Part shown: piece after piece, positions 23,901 through 36,180 of the stretch
How the letters are laid out: each line of letters opens with the position of its first letter
Position numbering within the stretch: position 1 is the first letter of the stretch
NCBI GenBank assembly: GCA_024220505.1
Contig: JAKZZE010000015.1
Span: 1,116,001 to 1,180,000 of the forward strand
Direction: 5' to 3'
DNA: 64,000 bases
Source: Rhizopus arrhizus
Lineage: Eukaryota; Mucoromycota; Mucoromycetes; Mucorales; Rhizopodaceae
Notes under the pieces: model-generated
Database searches by the model: none
The model's input: only the letters and a program-made list of their open reading frames with translations
What the model was told of the DNA's origin: nothing
Translations under genes and position numbers: made by a program

Positions 23901-24971
23901 ATGTCATTATTTTCCAAACTTTCTAAAAGCAATGATAAAACACTTTATCCATGGTCTCAAAAGAAGTTGGGAGGTACAAATAATGCTCTACCAAGATTTG
24001 GACATGCAGCAGTTTCAATATCTTCAGATGCTATCATTGTTTATGGTGGTATTCATCGAGGGTCAATTAAAAAGGATCTTTTACAAATTGACACAAGTAA
24101 TCATATCATAAATGAATCAAATTGTAAACTGATGGATGTGAATAGATAGTATGTCTGCTAATAGTATAAGTACAGCTGGAGATGTACCAAGTTCAAGGAT
24201 ATCATCCACAATGCTCTATATCAATGGACACATCTTACGTAAGAAAAATAGGATCTATTGAATAGTTTATTGATTATTATTATTAGTTTATGGCGGAAAA
24301 TCAATTTTATCTGAAGAACAATATGATCCAAGCGTTTATCTTTTAAATTTACGCAAGTAGTTATATTAAAGAATATGAAATAATGGTTAACATCATCTTT
24401 AGATACCAAACAATGGAATAGATTAACGATGGAAGGAGCAATTCAACCAACAGAAAGATCTGGACATTCATGTGTTATTCATGAAAGCATTATTTATATT
24501 TGGGGAGGACAAAGAGATGGACGGTATTTTAATGATTTATTCCTTTTTAATATTAGTTCAGGTAAAAAGCAAGAAATAAATAAATTAGTTTTCAAAAACT
24601 GAAACCCTATTTAAAGCACCAAGATGGGAACAATTGAATTATGATACTTGCCCTGAGCCAAGAGCGGGTCATATATCTGCTGTCTACAAGGACAAGATGT
24701 TCATGTAAGTATCTAAATTAGGCATCACCTCGTGGCTTGGTTTCACAAACTTTATTATAGTTTTGGAGGAACAAATGGCATTAAATTATTCAATGATCTC
24801 TGGTCCTTTGATCTACAGACTGGTATTTGGGTGAAAATAGAAGCAGAAGGTATTATACCTGTCGCTCGTGAAGGTTGTGCTTCTGCTATGGTTGATGATG
24901 TCATTTATATCTTGGGTGGAAAAGGTGAAAATGGAGTTGAATTAAATGATTTATGTGCTTATAAAATTAAT

Positions 24972-25012
<41 letters not shown>

Positions 25013-26937
25013 CGTATTCTTTAATTAATAAAATTTAGGTCGACGTTGGTTTACTTTTCAAAATATGGGCCCACAACCTTCACCACGTCATGGTTTAACG
25101 ATGTCTGCTATTCGAGAACGTCTATTTGTTATTGGCGGAGATAATGAGATTTCAAAAATGGAAGATGGTTCTCTTGTTTATATATTGGATAGCACAAAGA
25201 TAAAGTATCCTGTTGAATTACCTGCTGCACAACCTTCTATTGAAGAAAAAAATACATCACAACAGCCAATGGATAACATAACCGAAAATCAATATTATCA
25301 ACAACAACAACAATATCAGCAACAGTATTCACCACAACCTTACCATCATCAACAACAGACACAACCATCACACAATTCACTACATGACCCATCACAGTCG
25401 TATCCTCAACCACAGCCATCACTATCGCAGCAGCAACAAGTCTATTCTCAACAGACCCACCGATCACAGCAGCAAACAAAATATCAAACTCAATACAATT
25501 CAGCACAAAGAAGCACCCAACCTTCTCCACAGCCACCCTCACAAAGATCATCTCCAAAAATAACACTTGATCCCACCGCTCCCTATAGTGAGCCTCAACA
25601 ACCTTCGCCGACAAGTACACCAAAACACCGATCTTATTATCCAGAGACTCAGGTATGAAACCCCCTGTCATCCTTATCCTTACTCATCTTTTGCTCCTCA
25701 GCCTCCTGCCAGACCCCCACGACATATGTCTACCGTACCCGAAGCAGCCCTTCGCCGACCACGCGCAGGTTCCTCACCTCATCCACCACCCGACCTATCC
25801 GACTCAGACGCACGTCGTCCGCCGATGATAGAGCATGAAGAAGAAGCACGAGCCACGCCACAGACCGCGCCCCCTCGACCTCCTCGTGAGGGCATTCGGA
25901 TCGACGAAGAGTCAAAGACGAAAATGAACGAGCTGGAAACGGCTGGAGATGACAAGGAACGTCAGATGTTGTTGAGAGAGATCAAGGCACGCGACGCGGT
26001 GATCAGTGAGATGAAGAAGAAAGAAAGCTGGTGGCGCACTGAGGTCTCGTTGGCCCGTAAGCTTCGATCGAGATCAGAAGAGATGGACAGTCCAGAGGAT
26101 GACGAGGCGCTGCTGATGGATGTGGATCATTTACCAGAGGACCGACTGAAACTGTTTGAACAGCTGGTGTCGGTCAAGTCCGAGCTCAGACGGGTCCGTG
26201 CGAGTATCCTGCAGCAAGCGAGCCCGATGTCTGAAAAGGTACAACAAGCGGATCGCATGCGAACGGCCGCGTTGCAAGAGGCGGCTTATTTCAAGAGCAA
26301 GTACCTGGCGCTCAAGGCACGGCGTCATGAGGAACTCGGTCAGCTCGATCTGTCTCGGAGTGATGAACTCGAAAAACGTCTGGCGGCTGCCCTGGCTGAA
26401 AATGAAGCGGGCAGCAAGACCCTCTTGCAACTCCAAAAACGGTCCCAGCACGATCAGGCCGCTCGTCTGGCCACGGAGGAACGCGCGAGGGAAGCTCAAG
26501 AACGCGCTGAGGAGGCCCAGCAGGCCCATCAGCGTGCGCTCGAAGAACTGCAGGCGGTCTATGCCAGGGCGACCAAGGCCGAGTCCCAGGCGCGTGAGAA
26601 CGCGATCAAGATCGCTGATCTCACCCAGCAACTCAGTCAGGCCCTCCTCGTCCAGCCCGCGGTCAAGAGCCAGGAGGTCTCTGAAGCTCAACTCAAGGCC
26701 TCTCAACTGGAAGCCGCCAATCTCAAGGCGCGTAACGAATCGGCTGCTTTGAAGCAAAAACTGGCGGAAAGCATGGATGACATCGCTCGTCTTCGTACCT
26801 CCCTCAACGAACGTGAAGACGCCTTGAATGAAGCTAGACTTCATCTAGAGGATTACGAAATTCAGCTGAATATGTTGAGAGATGCCATGAATCAAAAAAG
26901 TTCTGTGAACGGATTCGCTCCTACCCCTGCATATTAA
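23901..26937 (+). CDS. Tea1-like kelch-repeat and coiled-coil protein
   Basis: Eight exons (23901-24096, 24146-24238, 24287-24352, 24403-24561, 24617-24704, 24761-24972, 25039-25652, 25702-26937) give 887 residues. The first 350 residues hold about six kelch blades (FGHAAVSISSDAIIVYGG, GHSCVIHESIIYIWGG, FIFGGTNGIKLFNDL and others). A Gln/Pro/Ser-rich linker follows, then a long coiled coil rich in Glu, Ala and Arg to the end. This is the plan of Tea1-type polarity landmark proteins that ride microtubule plus ends to growing hyphal tips. Intron 3 needs a GC donor (GCAAGT). Intron 6 contains a run of more than 35 A. Exon 8 is strikingly GC-richer than exons 1-7. Confidence 0.88.
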
Positions 26938-27159
26938 TCTCTCCTAATAGATTCCATCGTTTATATGTTCATTAAAATCGCTGCGTTTTGCACTTTCTCT
27001 TAAAATCATTCGAGTTCTTTTCTACAGCACTGTCTTTCTTACCCATCATAATAAAGGTCAGTGACCTATTGGTAAGGTCAATGTTTTTAAATGACGTGAT
27101 GGAATGTTGGCAATAAAAAAAAAACGGGTGCATTAGAAAAAACAGGGTAAAAAAAAAGT

Positions 27160-28981
27160 TTATTTCTTGGATTCAGCCTTGACAACATTCTTGCCATTCT
27201 TTTCACGCAAGACTAATGTAACATTGGATTGGGCATCAATCGTGATTTGGGCTTCAATCTTGCTTTCCTTGGCCTTGGCAGCTTTTTCAAGAGCAAGAGA
27301 GGCCTCGATCAATTGAGCAGCAGGCTTGTTGTAGACCTTGGTGTGAATTTCGGGTTCTTCTTCATAAGGTTCCTCACCTTCTTCAACAGGAACAGGTTCA
27401 GGCTTCACTTCATATTTTTCAACCGTGTGGTCTCCTTCATACAAGGCAACGTAAGCGTGTGTCTGGTTGTCTTGAGCATTTGAGAATTCAAAGATACGGC
27501 GAGTGGGAAGAGCAGTACCGCGAGGAACGATTGTGACGAATTCATTGTTGGCGTTGAGAATACCAATCGCCTTGGAGGTATGAGGAACCAAGGTGACAAC
27601 AGGGTGAACAGCAGCATCCACATCTTCCTTTTCAAAACCAGCAATCAAGGAGCCTTGGATAGCACAACCGCGAGCAACGACTTCATCTGCTTCCAATTCG
27701 TTCAAGACCTTGGTGTGTTCGCTAGAGAACACCTCACGAATCTTCAAGGCAAACTTGGGAATACGAGCGGAACCACCGGCGAGAAGGACTTGATCGATTT
27801 CGGAGGCATCCAACTGACTTTTTTCCAACACTTGGTTGACAACCGATTGAAGTTGACTGAAAACATTCTTTGACAAGAGTTCGAAACGCATACGGTTCAC
27901 TGTGCTGTGGAAATCGACGCCTTCAGCCAAGGATTCAACAAAACAAGGGGCCGAGTTACCGCTGGACAACATCTTCTTGGTGACTTCGACCGCATTACGA
28001 AGTTTGGCCAAGGCCTTCTTGTTGGAAGAGATGTCAATCTTGGATTTCTTTTGGAATTCAGAGGTAAAGTGTTTGATCAAGTTGTCATCAAAGGAGGCAC
28101 CACCCACCTTGGTATCATGAGCCGTGGCCAAGATAGAGTACATGCCTGAACGAACGGCCAGGACGGTCACGTCAAAGGAATGACCACCCAAGTCACAGAC
28201 AACGATCGTCTTGTCTTGAGGAGCACTGCTGCTCGATTCTTGACCTACGCCATAGGCAAGAGCGGCAGCGGCAGACTCTTGAACCAATTGCTTGACCTTG
28301 ATACCAGCACCTTCAGCAGCAGCCACCAGCTCCTCACGTTGCTTCTCGGTAAAGTAGGATGGAACGGCCATCACGGCACCACCGATAGAGGTACCCAAGA
28401 AAGCTTCGGCCGATTCGCGAATGTGGCGCAAAAATTTGGCAGAGATCTCTTGAGCTGTCAACACTGTCTTTCCTTCAGGTAAGCTGATTTCATAGGCAGG
28501 CAAACCGTTCTTTTCAACCACAGGTGCAGCGGAACCTGTCAAGTTTTCAGCTTCGGCAAAACTATCAAAATCAATAAGAAATCCCGTCTGCTTTTTCTGG
28601 TCTTTATCTACTCACCTCTTACCAAGGTTAGCACGGAAGTTGGCAACGGTGGTATCGGGGTGACGGGGAATGTCAGATTTGGCTTGAGAACCAACAACCT
28701 AATAAAAAACAAGTTTTAGTTTTTTTTTTGTTCAATTTAATCTCCATGGGCTTCAAATTACCTCCTCATTACCATGGAAAGCGAGAGAAGAAGAGATTTG
28801 TCTGTCACCTTCTTCATTAGCAAGACAATCAGCACGGCCTTCCTATATAATACAACGTCAGTAAGGAACATGGACTAAAATAGCATCCATAAAGTCATGT
28901 CTTTTTTACTTTGTTGATATAGGCAATAGAAGTGTAAGCGGTACCAAAGTTAATACCAATGATAGTGTTAGAATCGCTCAT
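27160..28981 (-). CDS. SSZ1: Ssz1-type Hsp70 of the ribosome-associated complex
   Basis: Exons 28981-28910, 28842-28762, 28698-28616 and 28561-27160 give 545 residues. Nucleotide-binding-domain marks are INFGTAYTS (phosphate 1), VVCDLGGHSFDVTVL (phosphate 2) and LLAGGSARIPK (adenosine). The substrate-binding part is short and divergent with an acidic Pro/Glu stretch (PVPVEEGEEPYEEEPE), and there is no EEVD tail. This matches Ssz1, which pairs with the J-protein zuotin to recruit Ssb to the ribosome exit tunnel. The length fits (yeast about 540). The gene is convergent with the kelch gene. Confidence 0.93.
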
Positions 28982-29496
28982 TATTGAAGAAGGGAGATAT
29001 AAAAAGAAAAAAAAAATTGATGGACAGAAAATCAGTACAGAGAAGACAACCTCAGAAGTATTTACAGTCACGGTTCAATGAAAGAGACAATTACCAAATT
29101 AGACGTTTTTGTGATGCCAATTGGTCATTCGCAACAAATAAAAAAAAAGAGCAATCATGAAATAAAATCACTTACGAAATCATTGTTGTATTGAAAAAGA
29201 CTTGCTTGAAACTATCACATATTCCTTATCTCCTAATTGAACCCTTTGACATCTTCCAAGAAGCCTAGACACTGAACCTAACCAGGAGGAAGCTTATGTT
29301 GCTTTAACAGCTTTGAAGGAAGGTATGAGGGTACCTTGTCTTCTTTTTATACAAGACAAGTGGCTATCGTCACAAAGAGGGTTCACATTCAAAGATGGCT
29401 GAGTTCAACAAGACCTTTTCCTAAATTGGTAGGACAGAATGTCGACTCTGTAAAACTTTGCATAGTGTACAAACACTCTTTTACTTTTATTACACA
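28982..29496. other. Divergent promoter region between SSZ1 and the M98 peptidase gene
   Basis: About 515 bp without a supported gene. Open frames crossing the exon 1 start of the next gene lack independent support. Confidence 0.45.
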
Positions 29497-31649
29497 ATGC
29501 ACATTTATTATTCAAGCAACGCACCTCCAATACCCGAAAGGCCTTCTAGAACCGACATTGAGATTTGTAATGTGAAAGAAGGAGAGACGGTGCATCAAGT
29601 AGGTTCTGATTGCCCATTGCCAGTTTTTTTTATTTTTTTTTGCAAAACATGTAGAGATTTCTTTTAATTCACGGGCGAGCAGGTAAACGAGACGATGTCT
29701 TTGATCTTCCCATTCAGGTTGTTTGCAATGAATTTGGAAGCACGCAGTGGCCATGTGTCAATTCGTACTTTAAGGCTCTTGTTCACCTCCTGCCTGGACC
29801 CAACACGGTCACGCTGCTCTTTACCAACACCACCCTCCACTTTCACGTCCACTATCTCCCTCTGCTGCAGAACCCTCCCCTGTCACTCGTGATCCTCGTC
29901 GGAGCCGACTCGGACGATTCTTTTGACGTCCCTCCCGAAAAGAGGCGACAAAACAAATTGGAGGTGGCTATTGAAAAATTCCGTATGGCGGGTTATCTGT
30001 GGCAAGCCTTCTGTGCGGAGCAGATGGATCGGAATGGGATGGGTCGACGTACGTTTCGATTGGAAGAGGCATGGTTACCCGATACTGTGTCGGCTCAAGA
30101 CAAAGGAACGCTGAGGACGACGGCAGAGGTCCATGTCATCCGATCCACAAAGACCGTACGTGAGCTTCGGGACAGACGACGTGCTCAGCAAGGCGGAGAA
30201 GAAGATGAATCGGTCGAGAGCTTGTTTGGGATCTGTCTAGAGGATCTGAAGCGGCACAGACGTTTTCGTCAGCCTTGCCATGTGGCTTGTTTGGTTTTGG
30301 ATTCACACTGGGATCCCAAGGAGCAGGTCATCCTGGGGCATGCCGCCCTGGGAGGAGGTGCGGGCGACTTGCGTCTGGGTATCTTTGGCTCTCACTCACT
30401 GCATGCTTGGCCAGTCTCGATTGAAGATGTGGTGCCATGCATGATGAATGACACCTTGACTGACACACGTTATGTCGCGAACGATGCGGGTGAATCAGGA
30501 ACATGGTGGAAGGCCCTTAATATCGGGATGGGTGCCATGGTAAAGAAGGATGCTCATACAAATGATTTGGACATAGACTGATCCATTTTGATAGTTGCAT
30601 GAGGTCGGTCATTTGTACACGCTAGAACATACACCCTCAGGTAATGATTTATAAAACATGGCTGCCCTCAAAAAAAATTAATTCATGTTTGGGACTTAAG
30701 GTATCATGAGCAGAGGCTTCAACAACTGGAACCGTACCTTCATGGCCAAAGAACCAGGCTATGGTCCAATACCACCTGAAGATGAAAAAGGATCTCACTG
30801 GTAACGTATCGCATCTGCTTCACTTTTTATAATGAACTTGAATTTAGGCATCGTTCCGACATCATGCGTTTACGATTCCATCCTGCTTTTCGACTTCCTC
30901 AAGATGGGCCCAAAGGTTTCATCAGCCCCGAGATGCCCTCTTTTATACCCTTGGAATCCGGTCAATTGGAAATAAAAGCGCCCGGTGGCCTGTCAATGAT
31001 TGTTATGTCTGTCGATGGTCACTATCGCACACATGTAGAATTTTTAAAAGAACAGCCAAAACACCTTGTGCTGTCCACGGCTGATATCTATCAACAGTGT
31101 CAATGCTCACCTGACGAGAGTATAAAACTTGACGCTATCTCTGTCAATCAGCAAGAAAAGTCTGTAGACAACATCCTTTCGTTCCTAACCAAACACATCG
31201 CTCAGCTTCCTGGCATTCACGGAACGGTGATCAAGAGTGACGTGTATGGGAATGTGGAAGGCAAATCAAAGTATACGGCTGTCTTTATGAACGGCACCTA
31301 CAGAAAGGAGCTTGTCCATATCACCATTCACCATGGTGCTTTCCTTGATGGCTTTGTTTTGCACTGGAGCGACGGCAGCAAGGAAGTGATAGGTAAATTG
31401 GGCGGAGGGCGTTCAGGGTTTGTTGTGCTTCCTGGAGAACGCATCCAAGGCTTGGTGATCCGTTGTGGTGATTGGATTGATGGCGTTCAGTTCAAGATGT
31501 CTAGTGGAAGGGTCAGCCCTTGGTATGGAGGTCATGGCGGTGGTTCTGCATCTGTAGAGGCACCAAATGGATATGAATTGATTGGTATACATGCAAATGC
31601 TGATCAGTGGATGAATCAAATTGGAATATTTTATAAAAAATATACCTAA
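29497..31649 (+). CDS. Putative zinc metallopeptidase (M98-like) with jacalin-like C-terminus
   Basis: Exons 29497-29598, 29655-30539, 30595-30640, 30701-30800 and 30848-31649 give 644 residues. The zinc site HEVGHLYTLEH (HExxHxxxxxH) lies entirely in the 46-nt third exon, followed by GIMSRGFNNWNR. Before it come GHAALGGGAGDLRLGIFGSH and RYVANDAGESGTWWK, characteristic of the fungal YIL108W/SPAC607.06c family. The last 140 residues have Gly-rich beta repeats (IGKLGGGRSGFVVLPGERI) like a jacalin lectin fold. No signal peptide is seen, so an intracellular role is likely. Substrate is unknown in the family. Confidence 0.9.
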
Positions 31650-31680
31650 TTCTTCTCTTTTAAATAAACTAAAGAACAGT

Positions 31681-31724
<44 letters not shown>

Positions 31725-33001
31725 CGAAAAACATCACAGTTTTTCAGAATAACGAACTATATTTGACTGTTGCTGTATAAACCAATTTAATCATGCTGGA
31801 TGAGTTGTAAATACATTATGTAATATGAAAGATCCTCACTCTCTGATCTTTATGTTTGATGCTCCAGGCTTTTGTGCTCGTTCAATTGCCAAAAGTGGTC
31901 TGACAATATGACTACAGGCTAGTCTAGCCATTCCCTTCAAAGATATATGCCAAGAAGACTCACAAAAAAAATTCAAGTTCAGCAAGCGTCTCCAAGCATA
32001 AAAAGCATACCATTTCTTTGAACAAAAGTTTTTCGAATGGCATTCAAGTACAGGCAATATTGTGGCTCTCTAAATATCCTACAAAAAATGAAAGCGCTGT
32101 TCTCAATAGAAATCTTATCTTCAAGCCGCTTTTTGGCATTCTTGTTATCATCTGAGATTCATGCGTTTGATTTTGGCAACGATGATCATCCATTGAGCAA
32201 GCGATCAATCTAGCAGCAATGAAGGATCCTTGGTCAAAAATAATATGTTTTTACACAGATTCAGAAATAACAAGTATAAATAATAATACTAGAAATCCTC
32301 TATCACTAGTTCTGTGCACCATATTCTGAGAATTAAAAGTACAGACCTCTTCATAAAATGTTATCCGTTTGACCCAACCTGCACAGGTTAATCCTCAGCA
32401 TGTATAGAAGACGAATACGGTCAATTGTGTAAATTACCAGAATAGAACGATATGTATTCTCTATTCGTTTTCAAAAACAAGGCTTGTAGAAAGAAATGTC
32501 AAACCCTAAAGATCCTAATTGCAGCACAAAATTTCAAACTCCACTTTTCAAGCATTACTAAAACAAATTTACAACATACGGCTTTTTTGCCACAATCATC
32601 CGGTCCATGTAGAAAGCTTACTGGCATCCATTCTTTGGATGAGTCCCCTGCTTTATACATTTGTATCATCTTTGTGTCTTTTTATTCTTTCATGATTTTT
32701 AATAAACACATTTTTTTTTATTTACCCAAGTTTTCCCTTTGAAAATGACTCATTAAAAAACCTTCTTCTTCTTGCATAGTGGATGAAAGAGAACTCTTGC
32801 CCTTAAAACGTCAAAGTATATCATTTAAGGCCAAGGTGTGTCTTTTTATCATAAAAGGTCGGGGGTAAATTGTGCCAAATTGATAATTGACTCGTATTGT
32901 TTTTTAAATGTTATTTTTTTCCAATATGAAATGGCAAAAGGCATTCAACTTTTTATTTTATCGTATAATACACGTGTATATATTCACACACACACTTTAA
33001 T
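31650..33001. other. Intergenic region with a 44-base T tract
   Basis: A T run spans about 31682-31724. On the minus strand, 31836-32280 has a coding-like patch (KKWYAFYAWRRLLNLNFF and LACSHIVRPLLAIERAQ) with stops between pieces. It may be a remnant of an unknown gene. No other feature is supported. Confidence 0.35.
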
Positions 33002-33656
33002 CTATGATGATTTTGCATCTCGTCTAGCGACAAGTTCACTGATATGTGTACTCAACTGAAATTGCTTCAAAACTTCAGAAGGCAGATGTTGAGCTCCTTG
33101 CACAATTTGGACACACTATCGGAATTTCAAATAAAAAGTTAAAAGAGATGACAAATATTCAGCACATTGGCTGGTGCTTACCTTTGGTGACCCGCACCAA
33201 CAAGAAAATGGTTGTGCTAATCATCGTAATAAAGATTAGCAATCAAGAACAGAAATAATCCCAAAGTTCAAATCATCACTTACCCATATCCCATTCCGTT
33301 GATGGATAGAAAAAGGTGATCTCATCACCGGCCTCAATGTCTTTGGCTGCAGTGACTGCCATGTTGTCAACGTCCATCAAGGCAGAAGGGTCGCATGAAT
33401 GATTCATGTACAAAAGATCACTGTTTAATTCTACATGTTCATTTTCACTGATCTGAACAGACGAATAACGCTTTTCTCCAGCCGTCAAACCTTCTAAAGC
33501 AGCAATCACTGAACCTTTAGGAAACGCACGCTCGGCCACCAGTTTACTCGAGAACTCTCCTGGTGATCCTTGACGAACAACCCTAAAGTAAGTAGGATGT
33601 GTTGGCTTGTAGTTGTTGACGTCTTGACTATGTTCTGCAATAGCTGCGTTGGGCAT
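33002..33656 (-). CDS. Small SET-domain protein with post-SET
   Basis: Exons 33656-33284, 33216-33182 and 33115-33002 give 173 residues. The end of a SET domain is clear: LYMNHSCDPSA (the NHSC knot), DIEAGDEITFFYP and EWDM, then a post-SET-like CWCGSPKC whose last Cys comes from exon 3. The N-terminal part (GEFSSKLVAERAFPKGSVIA) matches the first SET strands. At this size it is a minimal stand-alone SET protein, of a type common in fungi. The substrate may be a histone or another protein; this cannot be told from sequence. Confidence 0.85.
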
Positions 33657-34868
33657 GATTTTCTTGAAAGTTAAAAAAGAAACAATGAGAATGTGAAAAA
33701 TTCATTTAAAAGCAAATTAACGGAGTTTTGTCATGCAAATGACAATTTCCCACGCTTTCTTTTTTTTTTTTCTTCAGTCACCTTCTAGATTCATCTGAAA
33801 CCCAGTCTTTATGGCCTTGCTTATTCCCTTCACAAGTTCACAGAAAGCTAACTATCTTAGTAGCTGACAGTGACTCTATCATATCAAAATGCAGGTTCTG
33901 AAATGTCAGCACTAGGAATTTACAACACCACTTCCTATGCTATCCTAAGAAAAGAATCGCTTGACAAGCGTGTTCAATCCTTCAGTTTATATCTCACTTT
34001 TCCTCAAGATGATATCTACCTAATTCTCTATTCTATTCAATGAATTCCTTTTGTCAACAATACTAACCTCTGTATCTTCATCTGCTGCGTCCTCTCGGCT
34101 ATTTAACGCGTTCATCTGGAGTTACTGCTGACAGATCCTTCCTTGTTACAAAAGAATTGGTCATCAATATTATGTTACAGTTTGTCACTCTCAAAAGGGA
34201 CAGATTTGATCTCGATTAGCGTGTTCAGTCAAACGCACTCTGTTCCTTTTGGTTCACGTCAATTCAGATGTATTATTCCGTTTATCCTTTACTTTCAATT
34301 CATTTCATACATTGAATGCAGTTGGATTATTGATGAATTGGTTGGATAAATAGTCGTGTTCCTCCCATGTAGCCCTTTTTTTTTTCTTAAAAAAATATCC
34401 TTAATAACTTGGGAACCTGAATTTTGTTCACCAGCGTTTATGAAAAAAAAAAAAAAAAAAGAAGCTGAGTGTATACAGGAACAATTGATTCATCTGGCTT
34501 TACAACCATACTGCATATAAAGATCTAGCTGTACATGATCATAAGAATTAAATTTAAATGAAAATGTGTTTTGCTCTGGGTGATCGATGCTATAATAAAT
34601 TGTGAATGTGAATAGAAAAATGGATAAAAAACAGCAAATGTCTTCAAGTGTGGTAATATTATTTTATAGTACAGGCTCTGTTATGTGAAACACGCTATAG
34701 GATGCGTTGCCAGCAAGTCAGCAAGAAAAAATATGGAATAAAATATGTCTGAATTGATCTTTAAGTTTTCTGGTGATTTTGGACACACCTTATTTTGTTG
34801 GCTACTTCAAATACTTTTTTATTCGTTTATAAAACGATCAGCGTATTTCAAACACACCGATGGACAAG
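33657..34868. other. Intergenic region
   Basis: Scattered short open frames only (for example ATG 33903, 46 codons). A and T runs occur at about 33762 and 34443. Nothing is recognised. Confidence 0.45.
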
Positions 34869-36180
34869 CTACAACTTTTTTGCAGAAACGGACCGAACGC
34901 AAAAGTAACAATCTGTATGAGTTAAGCAGTGTTTGAGCTCATCTAGATATCTCGGAACATCTTGTTTGCTTTTTATGCCCAACATGGGCCCTATTAAATC
35001 TATCACACTTTTTGTTGCCTCAAGCACATCCCATACAAGTTTCTTTGCCGTGGCTGTTCCAGAACCTGTTGTGAGCCATTGGATGTTAGTCATGGGCTAT
35101 GAGCTGATCTTTGCTGACTTACTCATATTACAACGTCTATCCTCAGACTGCACCACCTTGATATTGTCATGCGCTGAAAGTAAGCCTTCGAGCTCCTGAG
35201 CAATTTCTATATTCTGTCCTTTTGAAATCGCAATCGAATTAACTATCAAGGGTTCCTATTTAATTTTGTGGATACGAAGCATAGCATGCAGACTCACACG
35301 TATTCGTCAGAGTGTAAACAATGGAAGAGCTGTCTTTGGGTAACTAGAGGTAATGACCACTTTAGTACAAGATACAAGCCAAACTTGGATGCTTACCTGA
35401 GGATCCGCTTCTGTTATTTGCAGCATCCCTCCTGGCTTGACAACGCGAATGAGTTCTTTTATTGCGATCGGCCACTCCTCTTTGCGGAGTGCGTATACAA
35501 AGAACCTCATGTGAACGAAATCGAACATGCTGTCAGCATAGGGAAGACCCTTTACCACATTACCATGTTTGTATGTAAATTGCTTTATTTCTAGGACTTT
35601 GTTAGTAACATCTACAATGTCACAACCGTGGTATGTACAATTCGGATAATCGTTGATCATGTCCTAAATTGAATACAACATCAGCCTCGTGTCCCATTCG
35701 TATTGCTACCGATCACTGCTACTTGCCATCACCCAAATGCCTGATCCACAACCTACATCAAGAATAGAAATACCCTTTTCAAAGTCCAGCGTGTCACGGA
35801 TACTATTCAATACATTTCTTTACAGCAAAGAATTCTTAGAAATATATTCATACAATCCTCTTGAGAATCTAATTCTTATTACCCTCCAAATAATTCTTTA
35901 CACCCAAAGTGTTGCTAATATAGAATAGGTTAAACAACAGCCTGTTATTTATAACATAATGCTCACTTACTCCTGTGAGTCGCTTTTGCTCATCCTCATC
36001 TTTCGGTAGCCAGTAAGTGGCTGATTCTTCATTATGAAACTCTCTGTTTGTGTTAATTGTAGTGTGATTTATTGGGTCGACTGCAGTTGTTACTTCTTGA
36101 GTCGAATCCATACTTTTGCTACCTACATGAGTTGTGTATTTAGTATGTGCGGTATGCATCAAAGGCATACAGTTGCCCAT
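34869..36180 (-). pseudogene. SAM-dependent methyltransferase (class I), probably broken
   Basis: Exon 1 (36180-35971) starts MGNCMPLMHTAHTK and ends at YWLPKDEDEQKRLTG. Exon 2 (about 35850-35727) holds motif I, ISILDVGCGSGIWVM, but its upstream part is split over two frames (EFFAVKKC vs NVLNSIRDTLDF), implying a one-base indel. Exon 3 (35663-35397) carries CTYHGCDIVDV, FDFVHMRFFVYAL and RVVKPGGMLQI. Later pieces (IEIAQELEGLLSAHDNIKVV; AKKLVWDVLEATKS; the end at 34869) need further introns with a stop near 35250. Intron 2 uses a GC donor (GCAAGT). The family is common in Mucorales; the substrate is unknown. A sequencing error could mimic the break. Confidence 0.75.

Noticed and set aside
26131..26844. 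Long antisense ORF over kelch exon 8
   Set aside because: It mirrors the GC-rich coiled-coil codons of the sense gene.
29684..29718. Intron (GTAAAC...TTCAG) in the M98 peptidase gene
   Set aside because: Reading through gives GRAGKRDDVFDLPIQVVCNE in frame, while splicing here creates a stop.
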